A stretch of DNA of 64,000 nt from Lachnospiraceae bacterium (GTDB taxonomy: Bacteria; Bacillota; Clostridia; Lachnospirales; Lachnospiraceae). The DNA lies in NCBI GenBank assembly GCA_014804755.1, contig JAAUZE010000003.1, positions 88,182-152,181 of the forward strand. Reading direction: 5' to 3'. The translations under genes were made by a program, and so were the position numbers. Shown here one piece after another: positions 42,858-51,150 of this stretch (positions are counted from its first letter, which is position 1; every line of letters starts with the position of its first letter). The notes below the pieces were generated by a model. The model was not told where the DNA came from, did not search any database, and saw only the letters and a list, made by a program, of their open reading frames with translations.

Positions 42858-43469
42858 ATGGCATTAACGAAGGAAGATTTATTAGCAATATCCGAAATAA
42901 TGGATACGAAACTAAAAACGGAGCTGCAGCCGTTGACAAACGATATGCAGATATTAAAGAGCGATGTGCATGAACTAAAGGGAGATGTGGAAGTCTTAAA
43001 GAACGATGTGCATGAACTAAAGGGAGATGTGGAAGTCTTAAAGAGCGATGTGCATGAACTAAAGGGAGATGTGGAAGTCTTAAAGAGCGATATGCATGAA
43101 CTAAAGGGAGATGTGGAAGTCTTAAAGAGCGATGTGCATGAACTAAAGGGAGATGTGGAAGTCTTAAAGAACGAAGTGCAGGAACTAAAGGGAGATGTGG
43201 AAGTCTTAAAGAGCGATATGCAGGTTCTACAGGATAACGTGCAGGTCTTACAGGATGATATGCAGGGTGTGAAGGATAAACTTCACCTGATGAAGCTGTA
43301 TCAGGAGAATGTGATTACGCCGCGCCTTGACACGATTGAATCGTGTTATACCGGTACCTATCATCGATATCAGAATGATGCTGAAAAAATGGAGAATGCG
43401 TTTGATGATATTGATCTGCTGAAAAAAGTGGTGACGGAACACAGCGAAAAGCTTCAAAAGTTAGCATAG
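42858..43469 (+). CDS. Coiled-coil protein with 14-residue tandem repeats
   Basis: A 203-residue protein starting MALTKEDLLA; AAAGGAGG 6 nt upstream decides this start over a frame from 42747. Residues 36-119 are six near-identical 14-residue units of the form DVHELKGDVEVLKS (two heptads), then degenerate units (DMQVLQDNVQVLQD). The C-terminal part (MKLYQENVITPRLDTIESCY to KVVTEHSEKLQKL) is again helical. No signal peptide or membrane helix; it is a cytoplasmic rod-like coiled coil. The identical 42-nt DNA units mean that its length can change by recombination. Confidence 0.75.
   Translation: MALTKEDLLAISEIMDTKLKTELQPLTNDMQILKSDVHELKGDVEVLKNDVHELKGDVEVLKSDVHELKGDVEVLKSDMHELKGDVEVLKSDVHELKGDVEVLKNEVQELKGDVEVLKSDMQVLQDNVQVLQDDMQGVKDKLHLMKLYQENVITPRLDTIESCYTGTYHRYQNDAEKMENAFDDIDLLKKVVTEHSEKLQKLA
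42963..43214 (+). repeat. Six tandem 42-nt repeats
   Basis: Six nearly identical 42-nt units encode the 14-residue repeats of the coiled-coil gene; units differ by a few bases (GTG/ATG, AGC/AAC). No spacers, so not a CRISPR array. Confidence 0.9.
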
Positions 43470-43570
43470 ACATATATCATGACATGCAAAAGGTGTACGG
43501 TCTGTTGGAGGATGGAGCCTGCATTTTTTATCATCGTGATGAACAAAAGCAATTAGAAAGGATAATCGCT

Positions 43571-43969
43571 ATGCAGGCTCGTGTTATCGTAAAAGCTGTC
43601 ATTTTGAATCATAATATGAAAAAAGCGTTGCTGATCCGACGCAGACCGGATGATTTTGAGGGATGGGAAGGGGCAGGCGGTGCCCTGAAAGAGGGAGAGA
43701 CGCTAGAGGAAGCGATCATCAGAGAGGTGTCGGAGGAAACGGGACTTCAGGTCGTTCCGGAACGGGTTTTATATGCCTCATTGGACGAAATCTGCGGGAA
43801 GAAGATGGTCTTTATCGTTTATCTGTGCTCCACAACGGAAGAAACCATCGTGTTAAGCGGGGAGCATACCGATTATCGCTGGGTGGACAAAGCGGAATGT
43901 GAGGCGATGCTCCAGGGCGGTATCGCAAAGGATTTTAAGAAGCATGGAGTCTATGATCTGGAATGGTAG
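43571..43969 (+). CDS. Nudix hydrolase
   Basis: A 132-residue enzyme starting MQARVIVKAVIL; GAAAGG 8 nt upstream decides this start over a frame from 43484 without ribosome site. The Nudix box GGALKEGETLEEAIIREVSE followed by ETGL is intact (GX5EX7REUXEEXGU), with a Trp-rich RRRPDDFEGWEGAGG before it. It hydrolyses a nucleoside diphosphate-X; the substrate is not known. Next to the palindromic element at 43990-44147. Confidence 0.9.
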   Translation: MQARVIVKAVILNHNMKKALLIRRRPDDFEGWEGAGGALKEGETLEEAIIREVSEETGLQVVPERVLYASLDEICGKKMVFIVYLCSTTEETIVLSGEHTDYRWVDKAECEAMLQGGIAKDFKKHGVYDLEW

Positions 43970-44029
43970 TTTTTACTTTTCATTTTTATATAAATATGAT
44001 AAAATAAACTCGAAAATTCAGCCGCTGCG

Positions 44030-44147
44030 CGTCTGCCGCGCTTCGCGCTTAAAAATCTGCTTCGCAGATTTGATTTTCTCGTTATCATGTCAGGTGAAAT
44101 CAAATGCTCACTACGTTCGCGCTTGATTTCCTGCTGACATGATAAAA
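44030..44147. repeat. Palindromic intergenic element with three hairpins
   Basis: Three hairpins follow each other: GCGC-TTC-GCGC near 44036, AAATCTGC-TTC-GCAGATTT (44053-44071), and a large one TTATCATGTCAG (44082-44093) pairing with CTGACATGATAA (44134-44145) with an inner GAAATCAA/TTGATTTC. The shared TTC tip between GC-rich arms recurs at 59705-59725. It looks like a REP/MITE-like extragenic element. Confidence 0.65.
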
Positions 44148-44186
44148 TGAGCAGTAGTGAGAAACGGAAAGGAGCACGAAATTCGT

Positions 44187-44849
44187 ATGAAATATTCGTT
44201 TGAGGCGTCGATCGATAAGACGGAGCAGGGTGGACGGATGAAGATTCCGTTTAATGTCTGGGAAATCTGTAAAAAAGAGGGAGATGTTCCCGTGAAGGTA
44301 CGGGTTGCCGACACCGTGTTCGTATGCAATTTAGAGCCGGAAGGAAACGGTTATTACAATATCCCGATTCAGGAAAATATCATGAGTCAGTTCGAGACGG
44401 GAAAAGAATATCCCGTGACGTTCCGCGTGACGAAATCAAGCGTGGAGGCAAGTCCGTATAGTACCTCAAATCCGATTCGCAAGATTGACAGCATGGATGT
44501 TATCATCCAGCCGCACGATGGTCTTTGCGGACAGTCCTGCGTAGCGATGCTTGCGGGGATTACGCTTGACGAGGCAATCAACACGATGCACTGCGGCGAG
44601 TGGCAGGCAACGATGGATAAGCTCGTCAGCGCGCTCAATTATTACGGTATAGATCATTCGGAGGAAATCATTTATACGAACGGAAAAGAGGATGTGACGC
44701 TTCCGGAATGTTGTATTATCATGGAGAAAATGGGGCGCTACAGCCATTATCTTGTGTATTATCGAGGAAAAGGCTATGATTCCAACCTTGGTGTGCTTGC
44801 GCATTATGACGTAACGAAGATCAAGGGATATATGGAGATTTATATATAA
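44187..44849 (+). CDS. DUF1905-like domain fused to C39/papain-like peptidase domain
   Basis: A 220-residue protein; AAAGGAG lies upstream of the ATG. Residues 1-80 resemble DUF1905 (FEASIDKTEQGGRMKIPFNV, then RVADTVFVCNLEPEGNGYYN). Residues 105-220 resemble a C39/papain-like cysteine peptidase: HDGLCGQSCVAMLAGITLDE (candidate Cys), and YSHYLVYYRGKGYD (candidate His) near the end. No signal peptide, so cytoplasmic. Could cleave a peptide or be an inactive binding domain; the fusion is unusual. Confidence 0.6.
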   Translation: MKYSFEASIDKTEQGGRMKIPFNVWEICKKEGDVPVKVRVADTVFVCNLEPEGNGYYNIPIQENIMSQFETGKEYPVTFRVTKSSVEASPYSTSNPIRKIDSMDVIIQPHDGLCGQSCVAMLAGITLDEAINTMHCGEWQATMDKLVSALNYYGIDHSEEIIYTNGKEDVTLPECCIIMEKMGRYSHYLVYYRGKGYDSNLGVLAHYDVTKIKGYMEIYI

Positions 44850-44922
44850 AAAGCAGGAACCGACGAGAATATTTCTCACGTTCGAAAGATTTTGCGTTTA
44901 ACGAGAGGAAATTGTTTAAGTG

Positions 44923-44952
44923 AAAAGACTTTTGCGTCAGCGAAAGTCTTTT
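44923..44952 (+). terminator. Terminator between the DUF1905/C39 gene and the MATE gene
   Basis: AAAAGACTTT pairs with AAAGTCTTTT around a 10-nt loop, followed by TTTAAC. It separates the two genes. Confidence 0.7.
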
Positions 44953-44995
44953 TTAACGATATATCAAAAGAAAATGGTTATGGTGGTGAACGATC

Positions 44996-46330
44996 ATGAA
45001 AGATTTGACACAGGGAAAGCCGCTGAAATTGATCATGCAGTTTGCGATTCCCATTATGCTTGGAAATATTTTTCAGCTTTTTTACTCCCTGGCGGATACG
45101 CGGATCGTGGGGAGCTATTTAGGGGAGTCGGCGCTTGCGTCCGTCGGTGTGACAAGCTCCTTAAACAGCATGATCATCGGTTTTCTGATCGGAGTGACGA
45201 ACGGGTTTGCCATCATAACGGCACGCGGGTTTGGTGCAAAGGATGAAGCGCATGTGCACAGGGCGGTTGCGGGCACCTTTGTGCTCGGGATTGCGACCTC
45301 TGTCGTGCTGACCGTTGTCAGTGTGCTCTTTTTACCTGCGATCTTAAGGATTTTGAATACGGGGGAGGAACTCATGCCGCTCGCAGTGCGTTATTTTCGG
45401 ATCATTCTGCTCGGCATGACGGCATCGATGCTTTATAATGTCTGTGCGGGACTGCTGCGTGCGATCGGTGATACGGTAGCGCCGCTCGTATTCTTGATGA
45501 TTTCTGCGTTACTAAATGTCGGACTGGACATTTTGTTCGTCCGCGAATTTGCATTCGGCGTGGAAGGTGCGGCGGCTGCAACAGTGCTCTCGCAGGTCAT
45601 TGCATTCGTGGCAAGCTTCTGCTATCTGTGGAGACGGTACCCCATTCTGCGCGTGCATAAGGCGGAATGCCGCCTTCGTGCAGATACGGTGAAAGAGCTT
45701 TATGCGACAGGGCTTTCCGTCGGCTTTATGGGCTGCTTTGTCAGCATCGGTTCGGTTGCGCTTCAGGGAGCGATCAACAGCTTTGGGGAGCACACAATCG
45801 TGGCGCATACGGCGGCGCGAAAGATCACCGAGTTGTTCATGCTGCCGTTTACGGTATTTGGTACGACGATGGCGACGTACAGCGGGCAGAATATGGGCGC
45901 GGGCAGACCGGATCGGATTAAAAAAGGACTGATGCAGTCAATTTTGGTTGTGTGGTGCTGGTGCCTTTTCATGCTCCTCGCGGCATATACGGCGGGAGAG
46001 TGGCTGGTGAGCGCGGTGACAGCGACTGAAGAGGAGGATATCATTGAGACGGCAGCACTTTATCTGCGCATTAATACGCCATTCTATGCGGTTCCTACAG
46101 TCATCTGCCTTGCGCGGAATGCCATGCAGGGGATGGGGGACAGCATAACGCCGCTGATTTCCAGTGCGGTCGAGCTGGTCGGAAAAGTGTTGGTGGCGGT
46201 CGTATTTTCCGGCTATTTTGGGTACATGGCGGTGATATGGTCCGAACCGGTGATATGGATTTTGATGGTGATCCCGTTGCTTGTGAAGCTGTTCGGGAAT
46301 CCGCTGCTGCGTGAAAAACGCTTGCCGTGA
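44996..46330 (+). CDS. MATE family efflux transporter
   Basis: A 444-residue membrane protein with twelve helices in two halves. Typical MATE segments: GKPLKLIMQFAIPIMLGNIF at the start, IVGSYLGESALASVGVTSSL, RAIGDTVAPLVFLMISALLN in the first half and MQGMGDSITPLISSAVELVG in the second half. Na+ or H+ driven export of organic cations or drugs is expected; the substrate is unknown. GGTGGTGAA precedes the ATG. Confidence 0.93.
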   Translation: MKDLTQGKPLKLIMQFAIPIMLGNIFQLFYSLADTRIVGSYLGESALASVGVTSSLNSMIIGFLIGVTNGFAIITARGFGAKDEAHVHRAVAGTFVLGIATSVVLTVVSVLFLPAILRILNTGEELMPLAVRYFRIILLGMTASMLYNVCAGLLRAIGDTVAPLVFLMISALLNVGLDILFVREFAFGVEGAAAATVLSQVIAFVASFCYLWRRYPILRVHKAECRLRADTVKELYATGLSVGFMGCFVSIGSVALQGAINSFGEHTIVAHTAARKITELFMLPFTVFGTTMATYSGQNMGAGRPDRIKKGLMQSILVVWCWCLFMLLAAYTAGEWLVSAVTATEEEDIIETAALYLRINTPFYAVPTVICLARNAMQGMGDSITPLISSAVELVGKVLVAVVFSGYFGYMAVIWSEPVIWILMVIPLLVKLFGNPLLREKRLP

Positions 46331-46397
46331 GAGCGCACAGGTGGAAAGAGCCATCGCGAAAAAATCAGAATGCGGATAGAAAAGGGCGGGAAGTGGC

Positions 46398-47153
46398 ATG
46401 ACTGAGGATGAGGTTTGGGAAAAGCGGTTTCGGGAGCTGGCAAAAAAATCATATGACAGCGGATGCTATACGTTTACGCCGTTTTTAAGCCCGGATAAGC
46501 TGGCATTATTTTATCGGATGGAGAAAGAGCTTTCCTATGCGGGGTACTGTCTGTCGGGCGGCGTGGAGGGCGCGGAGCGGCAGGTGCTGCGTTTTGGAGA
46601 TGCTAAGATGTTCGGCTATGAGGCGGATTTCCCGATCGTGTGTCTGCTGGCGGAGCCGTGTGCGCCTAAATTTGCTGAAGAACTGACTCACCGGGATTTT
46701 CTCGGCGCGCTCATGAATCTCGGGATTGAGCGGGAGTTGATCGGGGATATGGTCGTCAGGGAAAAGACTTGTTGTATTTTGTGTCTTGACCGGATTGCCG
46801 GATATATTGCGGAAAATCTTACGCGGGTGAGGCATACGGATATTCGGCTGACCGTGCTTGAGGAAGCGCCGGAGACGGCAAAGCCGCTTTATCAGGAGGA
46901 ACAGGTCATCGTGTCGTCCGAGCGCATTGATGCGCTGATCGCAAAGCTTTATCATTTATCGCGGAGTGAGAGCACACAGCTTTTTCGGGCAAAAAAAATA
47001 TTTGTGGGCGGCAGACAGTGCGAGAATGCCGGGTATCTTTGTAAGGACGGGGATATTGTTTCGGTTAGGGGGTACGGAAAGTTCCTTGTTTGCGGGGATT
47101 TCGGCATAACGGGGAAGGGGCGCTTGCGCGTTACACTCAAAATCTATCGATAA
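46398..47153 (+). CDS. ylmH: YlmH-like S4-domain RNA-binding protein
   Basis: A 251-residue protein. The N-terminal half matches YlmH (FTPFLSPDKLALFYRM, FPIVCLLAEPCAPKFAEELT, HRDFLGALMNLGIERELIGD) and the C-terminal S4 domain (ERIDALIAKLYHLSRSESTQ, YLCKDGDIVSVRGYGKF). In B. subtilis YlmH lies in the cell-division operon and acts in ribosome quality control; here it stands alone after the MATE gene. Confidence 0.9.
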   Translation: MTEDEVWEKRFRELAKKSYDSGCYTFTPFLSPDKLALFYRMEKELSYAGYCLSGGVEGAERQVLRFGDAKMFGYEADFPIVCLLAEPCAPKFAEELTHRDFLGALMNLGIERELIGDMVVREKTCCILCLDRIAGYIAENLTRVRHTDIRLTVLEEAPETAKPLYQEEQVIVSSERIDALIAKLYHLSRSESTQLFRAKKIFVGGRQCENAGYLCKDGDIVSVRGYGKFLVCGDFGITGKGRLRVTLKIYR

Positions 47154-47159
47154 AATAAC

Positions 47160-47188
47160 TTGAAATTGAGGTTCAAAAGAATTATAGT
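47160..47188 (+). promoter_or_regulatory. Promoter upstream of the small conserved gene
   Basis: TTGAAA (47160-47165) and TATAGT (47183-47188) with 17 bp between, about 50 nt before the ATG at 47239. Confidence 0.65.
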
Positions 47189-47238
47189 ATTTATGACAGG
47201 TATTGTGGTGAGTATTGGCAGAGGCAGGAAAAGAATTT

Positions 47239-47532
47239 ATGAAACCGACAATCTATACGGGCTTGAAGGTACACAATGAAATAGCGTTGTGCGCGGTGAT
47301 CGACTTAGAGATTAAAAAGCGCATTGAGAAGGAATTTTTGAACAACCGCATTTCCTATTGCGAGAAATGGGAAAATCCCGGTTTTTTCCGTAAAATATTC
47401 GGAGGCAGACCGGAGTGTACGATCTGCATTAATGAGATGCAGCGGGAGAAAGCGGAGGAAGTACTGCGCTCGATGCAGGTTGAGGATCAGGTCGAATTGA
47501 TCTGTAAGCCGGTTGATAAGACCTATTTTTAA
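47239..47532 (+). CDS. Small conserved protein, function unknown
   Basis: A 97-residue soluble protein starting MKPTIYTGLK. It is basic and contains two helices around IDLEIKKRIEKEFLNNRISY and a Cys pair (ECTICINEMQ). It could be a small RNA- or DNA-binding protein. Own promoter upstream and terminator downstream make it a monocistronic gene. No family recognised. Confidence 0.55.
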   Translation: MKPTIYTGLKVHNEIALCAVIDLEIKKRIEKEFLNNRISYCEKWENPGFFRKIFGGRPECTICINEMQREKAEEVLRSMQVEDQVELICKPVDKTYF

Positions 47533-47561
47533 CAGTGGTGATAGGAACGGACAAAAAGAAG

Positions 47562-47586
47562 GCACATCCGAAGGATGTGCTTTTTT
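47562..47586 (+). terminator. Terminator after the small conserved gene
   Basis: GCACATCC pairs with GGATGTGC with a 3-nt loop, followed by TTTTTT. Confidence 0.85.
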
Positions 47587-47613
47587 GAACAATAGGAAAG
47601 TTTTCATGGTTTT

Positions 47614-48021
47614 TTGGAAAAAAATGCATTGGATTGGACGGACAGCGCCTATGTGGCAACGGGACAGGACGGAGAGCCTGTCGGATTTTTCTGCTATTCG
47701 GTCAATAGTAAAGATAATGAGGGATTTCTCAAATTTGTGGTCGTTGATGATCAAAAACGAGGAATGGGATGCGGAAAAGAGATGCTCCATCTGGCTTTGC
47801 GATATGCGTTTTGCATAACAGGCGTAGAGCGCGTTCTACTCAACGTATTTGAGGAAAACAGCGCGGCAAAGCATTGTTATGAAAAGGTCGGTTTTACGCA
47901 GGAAAGCAAGGCGGAACATGTATTTTCGTATCGGGACGTACTTTGGAGCAGATGTCATATGACCGTGACAAAGCGGACGTGGCTGGAGAGGAGCGTTGGC
48001 GACAGAAACTGCATGGTATGA
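47614..48021 (+). pseudogene. GNAT acetyltransferase remnant (N-terminus missing)
   Basis: The frame begins at a TTG and enters directly in the middle of a GNAT fold: EPVGFFCYSVNSKDNEGFLK, then VVVDDQKRGMGCGKEMLHLA (acetyl-CoA-binding loop) and ENSAAKHCYEKVGFTQESKA. The first ~40 residues of a normal GNAT are absent, no ribosome site is seen, and it follows a terminator. Probably a decayed acetyltransferase gene. Confidence 0.6.
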
Positions 48022-48152
48022 TCCATGGTTTTATTCCCGCGAGCAATGAGCCAAGTGCCGTGCTTGCACGAGTATATGACTCTGACGAAAGAACGCAGGC
48101 AGGAGCCGGGGACGACGGAGTTTATCGTGAAAATGAGGAGGGAAGGACAGCT
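48022..48152 (+). other. Decayed coding-like stretch between GNAT remnant and flavodoxin gene
   Basis: In the frame of the next gene, upstream of its ATG, the sequence reads like a protein (RWRQKLHGMIHGFIPASNEP region) but has no start signal. It may be the remnant of another gene or a fused N-terminus; no function is claimed. Confidence 0.3.
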
Positions 48153-48641
48153 ATGAAGCTGATCATTACAGATATCGAAGATTTTCGGATTCCCGTAGAG
48201 GGAACGTATGAGATCATAAAACCGCAGGGGGAAATTCATCCCTGCATCGGATGCTTCGGATGCTGGGTCAAAACGCCGGGGAAATGCGTGATTCGCGACG
48301 GTTATGAAAATACAGGGATTCAGATGAGCAGATGTACGGAGCTGATTTTCGTCAGCCGATGCTGCTACGGCAGTTTCAGCCCCTTTGTGAAAACTGTGCA
48401 GGATCGCGCCATTTCCTATCTTCATCCGGATTTTGTGCTTCGAAAGGGTGAGATGCATCATAAGCGCAGGTATCAAAATAGGATCGCGCTGTCCGCCTAT
48501 TTTTACGGGGAGGATATCACCGATACGGAGAAAGAGACGGCGCAAAAGCTCATGGAGGCAAATGCGGATAACTATGACGGGACGGTAAAGCAGATTTCTT
48601 TTTACACGGATGCGAGGGAACTGGAGGATATGACGTTATGA
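48153..48641 (+). CDS. Flavodoxin-like / NADPH-dependent FMN reductase family protein
   Basis: A 162-residue protein starting MKLIITDIEDF with GAGGAGGG upstream. It resembles the NADPH-dependent FMN reductase/flavodoxin family: the diagnostic stretch PCIGCFGCWVKTPGKC (residues about 31-46) is present, with Cys residues typical of this subgroup. The first flavin-binding loop is short. It overlaps the next flavodoxin-like gene by 4 nt, so the two are a pair. Confidence 0.7.
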   Translation: MKLIITDIEDFRIPVEGTYEIIKPQGEIHPCIGCFGCWVKTPGKCVIRDGYENTGIQMSRCTELIFVSRCCYGSFSPFVKTVQDRAISYLHPDFVLRKGEMHHKRRYQNRIALSAYFYGEDITDTEKETAQKLMEANADNYDGTVKQISFYTDARELEDMTL

Positions 48642-49270
48642 AAATCGCATTGATCAACGGAAGCCCTAAAATGCAGCGGAGTGCCAGTGCCACTCTGTTG
48701 GAAGAATTGCAGCTTTCTATTTCCGAAACAGCGGAGGTCACGGAGACTGCGCTGCATACTTCCGATATTTCGGAAGATGTTTGGGAAAAATTGAAAAGCG
48801 CAGATGTGTGGGTATTTTCTTACCCGCTCTATGTGGATGGGATTCCGGGGCATTTACTTTCCTGCCTGATGCAGTTGGAAAAAGAAAAATGGCAGGAGAA
48901 GGAAATTCGCGTTTACGGTATCGTCAATTGCGGATTTTATGAAGGGATTCAGGCAGAGTTCGCACTGACCTTGCTGAAGAACTGGTGCGAAAAGTGCGGC
49001 TTTCTTTATGCCGGAGGTATCGGTGTGGGCGGCGGGGGAGGTCTCGCCCAGATGCCGAAGGTACAGGGCGGACACGGACCGAGAGCACCGATCGAAAAAG
49101 CACTTCAAGCCATGGCGGTCAGTATACTTCAACAGAAAACCCAGGAAAACCGGTATGTTTCGGTCGCTTTTCCTCGTTTTCTGTATCGAATGGCGGCGCA
49201 GACGGGATGGCGCCGGTGGATTAAGGCAAACGGCGGTAAAGCGAAGGATTTAGGAAAGAAGCCGGAATGA
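48638..49270 (+). CDS. NAD(P)H-dependent FMN reductase-like protein
   Basis: A 210-residue flavodoxin-fold protein starting MKIALINGSPKMQRS (the GSP loop binds FMN phosphate), followed by WVFSYPLYVDGIPGHLLSCL and YGIVNCGFYEGIQAEFALTL. The C-terminal tail is basic and longer than in small reductases. Overlaps the upstream gene by ATGA, so coupled. Likely a redox enzyme using FMN. Confidence 0.8.
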   Translation: MKIALINGSPKMQRSASATLLEELQLSISETAEVTETALHTSDISEDVWEKLKSADVWVFSYPLYVDGIPGHLLSCLMQLEKEKWQEKEIRVYGIVNCGFYEGIQAEFALTLLKNWCEKCGFLYAGGIGVGGGGGLAQMPKVQGGHGPRAPIEKALQAMAVSILQQKTQENRYVSVAFPRFLYRMAAQTGWRRWIKANGGKAKDLGKKPE

Positions 49271-49735
49271 TCATTTGTCCCCTTCCGCGTGCTGCTGTTC
49301 CAGCATTTTCAGCCTGTCGTTGATTTTTTTTGCATCATTTATTTGAAAAAGATAAAAGAATAGCCAGATAACCGCAAAAATGCCGCAGGAAAGCAGGAAT
49401 TGGAGCATGGTGCGGATCAGGTGGTTCGGATGGAACGAAAACCAGCCCAAATAGATTGCAACAGGATAGAAAATGCTCATTCCGACCGTAAAATGAATGG
49501 CGACCTTAGCGCCGAAAGGAATGCGGCGGCTTACATAGACGATGGGCGTGGTTCCGAAACCGATTCCAACGAGAATGCAGCCGACCGCGTGTTTCACAAA
49601 ATCATTCAGAATGGTTGACAGAATGGCTTCCGCACCGAATACATGGCAGCATAGGCAGTAGCACACAAAAAAGGTGCATCCCCAGGAAATCCCCCAAAAC
49701 AGGAATTTTACGATCAATCTAATCTGTTGTTTCAT
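49271..49735 (-). CDS. DUF3021 membrane protein
   Basis: A 154-residue membrane protein with four helices (FLFWGISWGCTFFVCYCL, VGCILVGIGFGTTPIVYV, VAIHFTVGMSIFYPVAIYLG, FLLSCGIFAVIWLFFYLF) and a basic C-terminus. It shows the DUF3021 layout and overlaps the LytTR regulator gene by 4 nt; DUF3021-LytTR pairs are common in Firmicutes and often lie beside an ABC transporter, as here. Confidence 0.85.
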   Translation of the reverse strand: MKQQIRLIVKFLFWGISWGCTFFVCYCLCCHVFGAEAILSTILNDFVKHAVGCILVGIGFGTTPIVYVSRRIPFGAKVAIHFTVGMSIFYPVAIYLGWFSFHPNHLIRTMLQFLLSCGIFAVIWLFFYLFQINDAKKINDRLKMLEQQHAEGDK

Positions 49736-50181
49736 CTCAATCCCAGCCTTTCTTTAAACGATTTACGAAAACTTCTGGAAATGTAATCTTTGAGTCCGGT
49801 TTTCGTGACTAACTCCATGGTTCCGTTCAGCCCGGCCTTTACATGACTGATCCGACGAAGGTTAACGATCGCAGATTTGGATATTCGGGCAAAATAAGGA
49901 TCGAGCGTCTGTTCCAGTTCATATAGCGGTCTTCCTAAAACATATCTGTTTTTCTGATCGTCATAGCAGGCAATCTCCCGGCCTTCTGTGCGCACCAGTT
50001 CGAGATTTTCCGGTTCAAGAAAATATGTTTTTCCGTCTTTCACTGCAATTAACGCCGCCGAAGCAGCGTTCTCCCGTTCTAAAAGAGAGATAACTTCCGC
50101 GATCAGGGGCGTCATTTGATCAATGTGCAGAACCGCATGGGGTTTATCGCAAGTCGGATCGATATGGCACTCTACTCTCAT
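49732..50181 (-). CDS. LytTR-domain transcriptional regulator (DUF3021 partner)
   Basis: A 149-residue protein: a short N-terminal part and a LytTR DNA-binding domain (VKDGKTYFLEPENLELVRTE, YVLGRPLYELEQTLDPYF, ARISKSAIVNLRRISHVKAG). No receiver domain. AAAAGGAGG precedes the ATG. With the DUF3021 protein as membrane partner it probably controls the divergent ABC transporter genes. Confidence 0.88.
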   Translation of the reverse strand: MRVECHIDPTCDKPHAVLHIDQMTPLIAEVISLLERENAASAALIAVKDGKTYFLEPENLELVRTEGREIACYDDQKNRYVLGRPLYELEQTLDPYFARISKSAIVNLRRISHVKAGLNGTMELVTKTGLKDYISRSFRKSFKERLGLR

Positions 50182-50376
50182 GAATGCCCTCCTTTTGGTA
50201 ATGAATATTTGTTTTTCCTTTGCGCCAATTATATCATAATTCGTGCGATTAGCGTGTGCATTTGAAACAGGAAATACGACCTCTTACACAGGGGAGGAGC
50301 CCGCTCCCGCAAAGCGGCTTTACTTCGATTCGGCGTATGATAAGATGAAGCCATCATAAGACGTGGAGGGATGAAG

Positions 50377-51150
50377 ATGGTGGAAGCAATCATACAGGTG
50401 GAGAGCCTGAACCTGACGTATCGGAGCATCCAAGCGGTGCAGGATGTTTCTTTTTCCGTAAAGCCGGGGGAGATTTTGGCGGTGATCGGACCGAACGGTT
50501 CCGGAAAAACGTCAACCATAGAGTGTGTGGAGGGACTGCGAAAGCCGGACAGCGGAACGATCCGGGTGTTCGGAAAAGACCCGAGGATGCATCGAAACGA
50601 AGTATACCGGAGCATGGGCGTGCAATTACAGGAAACAGAGTATCCCTCAAAAATCAGGGTGGGAGAATTGTGCAGACTGTTCGCGTGTTTTTATGACAGA
50701 CCTGCCGACTGGAACGCGCTATTATCGCAGATGGATCTGGAAGAAAAAAGAAACCGGCGTGTCTCAAAGCTTTCCGGCGGTGAAAAGCAGCGGTTATCCG
50801 TTCTGCTTTCTCTCATGGGACGTCCGAAATTGATTGTTCTGGACGAATTAACCACGGGGCTTGACCCGGAGATGCGCCAGCAAATGTGGCTCAGCTTTGA
50901 AAACATCAGAAACAGTGGCGTTGCCATGGTTTTGGTCTCTCATTATTTGGATGAGGTCGAGACGCTTGCCGATCGCATTCTTTATCTGGAAAAAGGAAAA
51001 CAACAATTTTTTGGGACGAAGCAGGGATTTCGCGAATATGCGAAAAGCCGGATTCCCGAAAACGAGTGGAACGATTCTTTTTCTCTGGAAAAACTGTATT
51101 TGCTGCTGACACCAAAACATAAGGGAATCTCGATGGAGGGGGTATTATGA
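50377..51150 (+). CDS. ABC transporter ATP-binding protein
   Basis: A 257-residue ATPase. Walker A GPNGSGKTST (about 37-46), Q-loop VQLQETEYPS, signature LSGGEKQRLSVL, Walker B LIVLDELTTGLDPEM and the H-switch VLVSHYLDEV. The second ATG (50377) is 7 nt from GGAGGG and is preferred over 50371. It overlaps the permease gene by 4 nt. Probably exports a drug or peptide; divergent from the LytTR-DUF3021 pair. Confidence 0.92.
   Translation: MVEAIIQVESLNLTYRSIQAVQDVSFSVKPGEILAVIGPNGSGKTSTIECVEGLRKPDSGTIRVFGKDPRMHRNEVYRSMGVQLQETEYPSKIRVGELCRLFACFYDRPADWNALLSQMDLEEKRNRRVSKLSGGEKQRLSVLLSLMGRPKLIVLDELTTGLDPEMRQQMWLSFENIRNSGVAMVLVSHYLDEVETLADRILYLEKGKQQFFGTKQGFREYAKSRIPENEWNDSFSLEKLYLLLTPKHKGISMEGVL

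Noticed and set aside
42963..43214. CRISPR-like repeat array
   Set aside because: Units are directly adjacent without spacers and lie in frame inside a coding gene.
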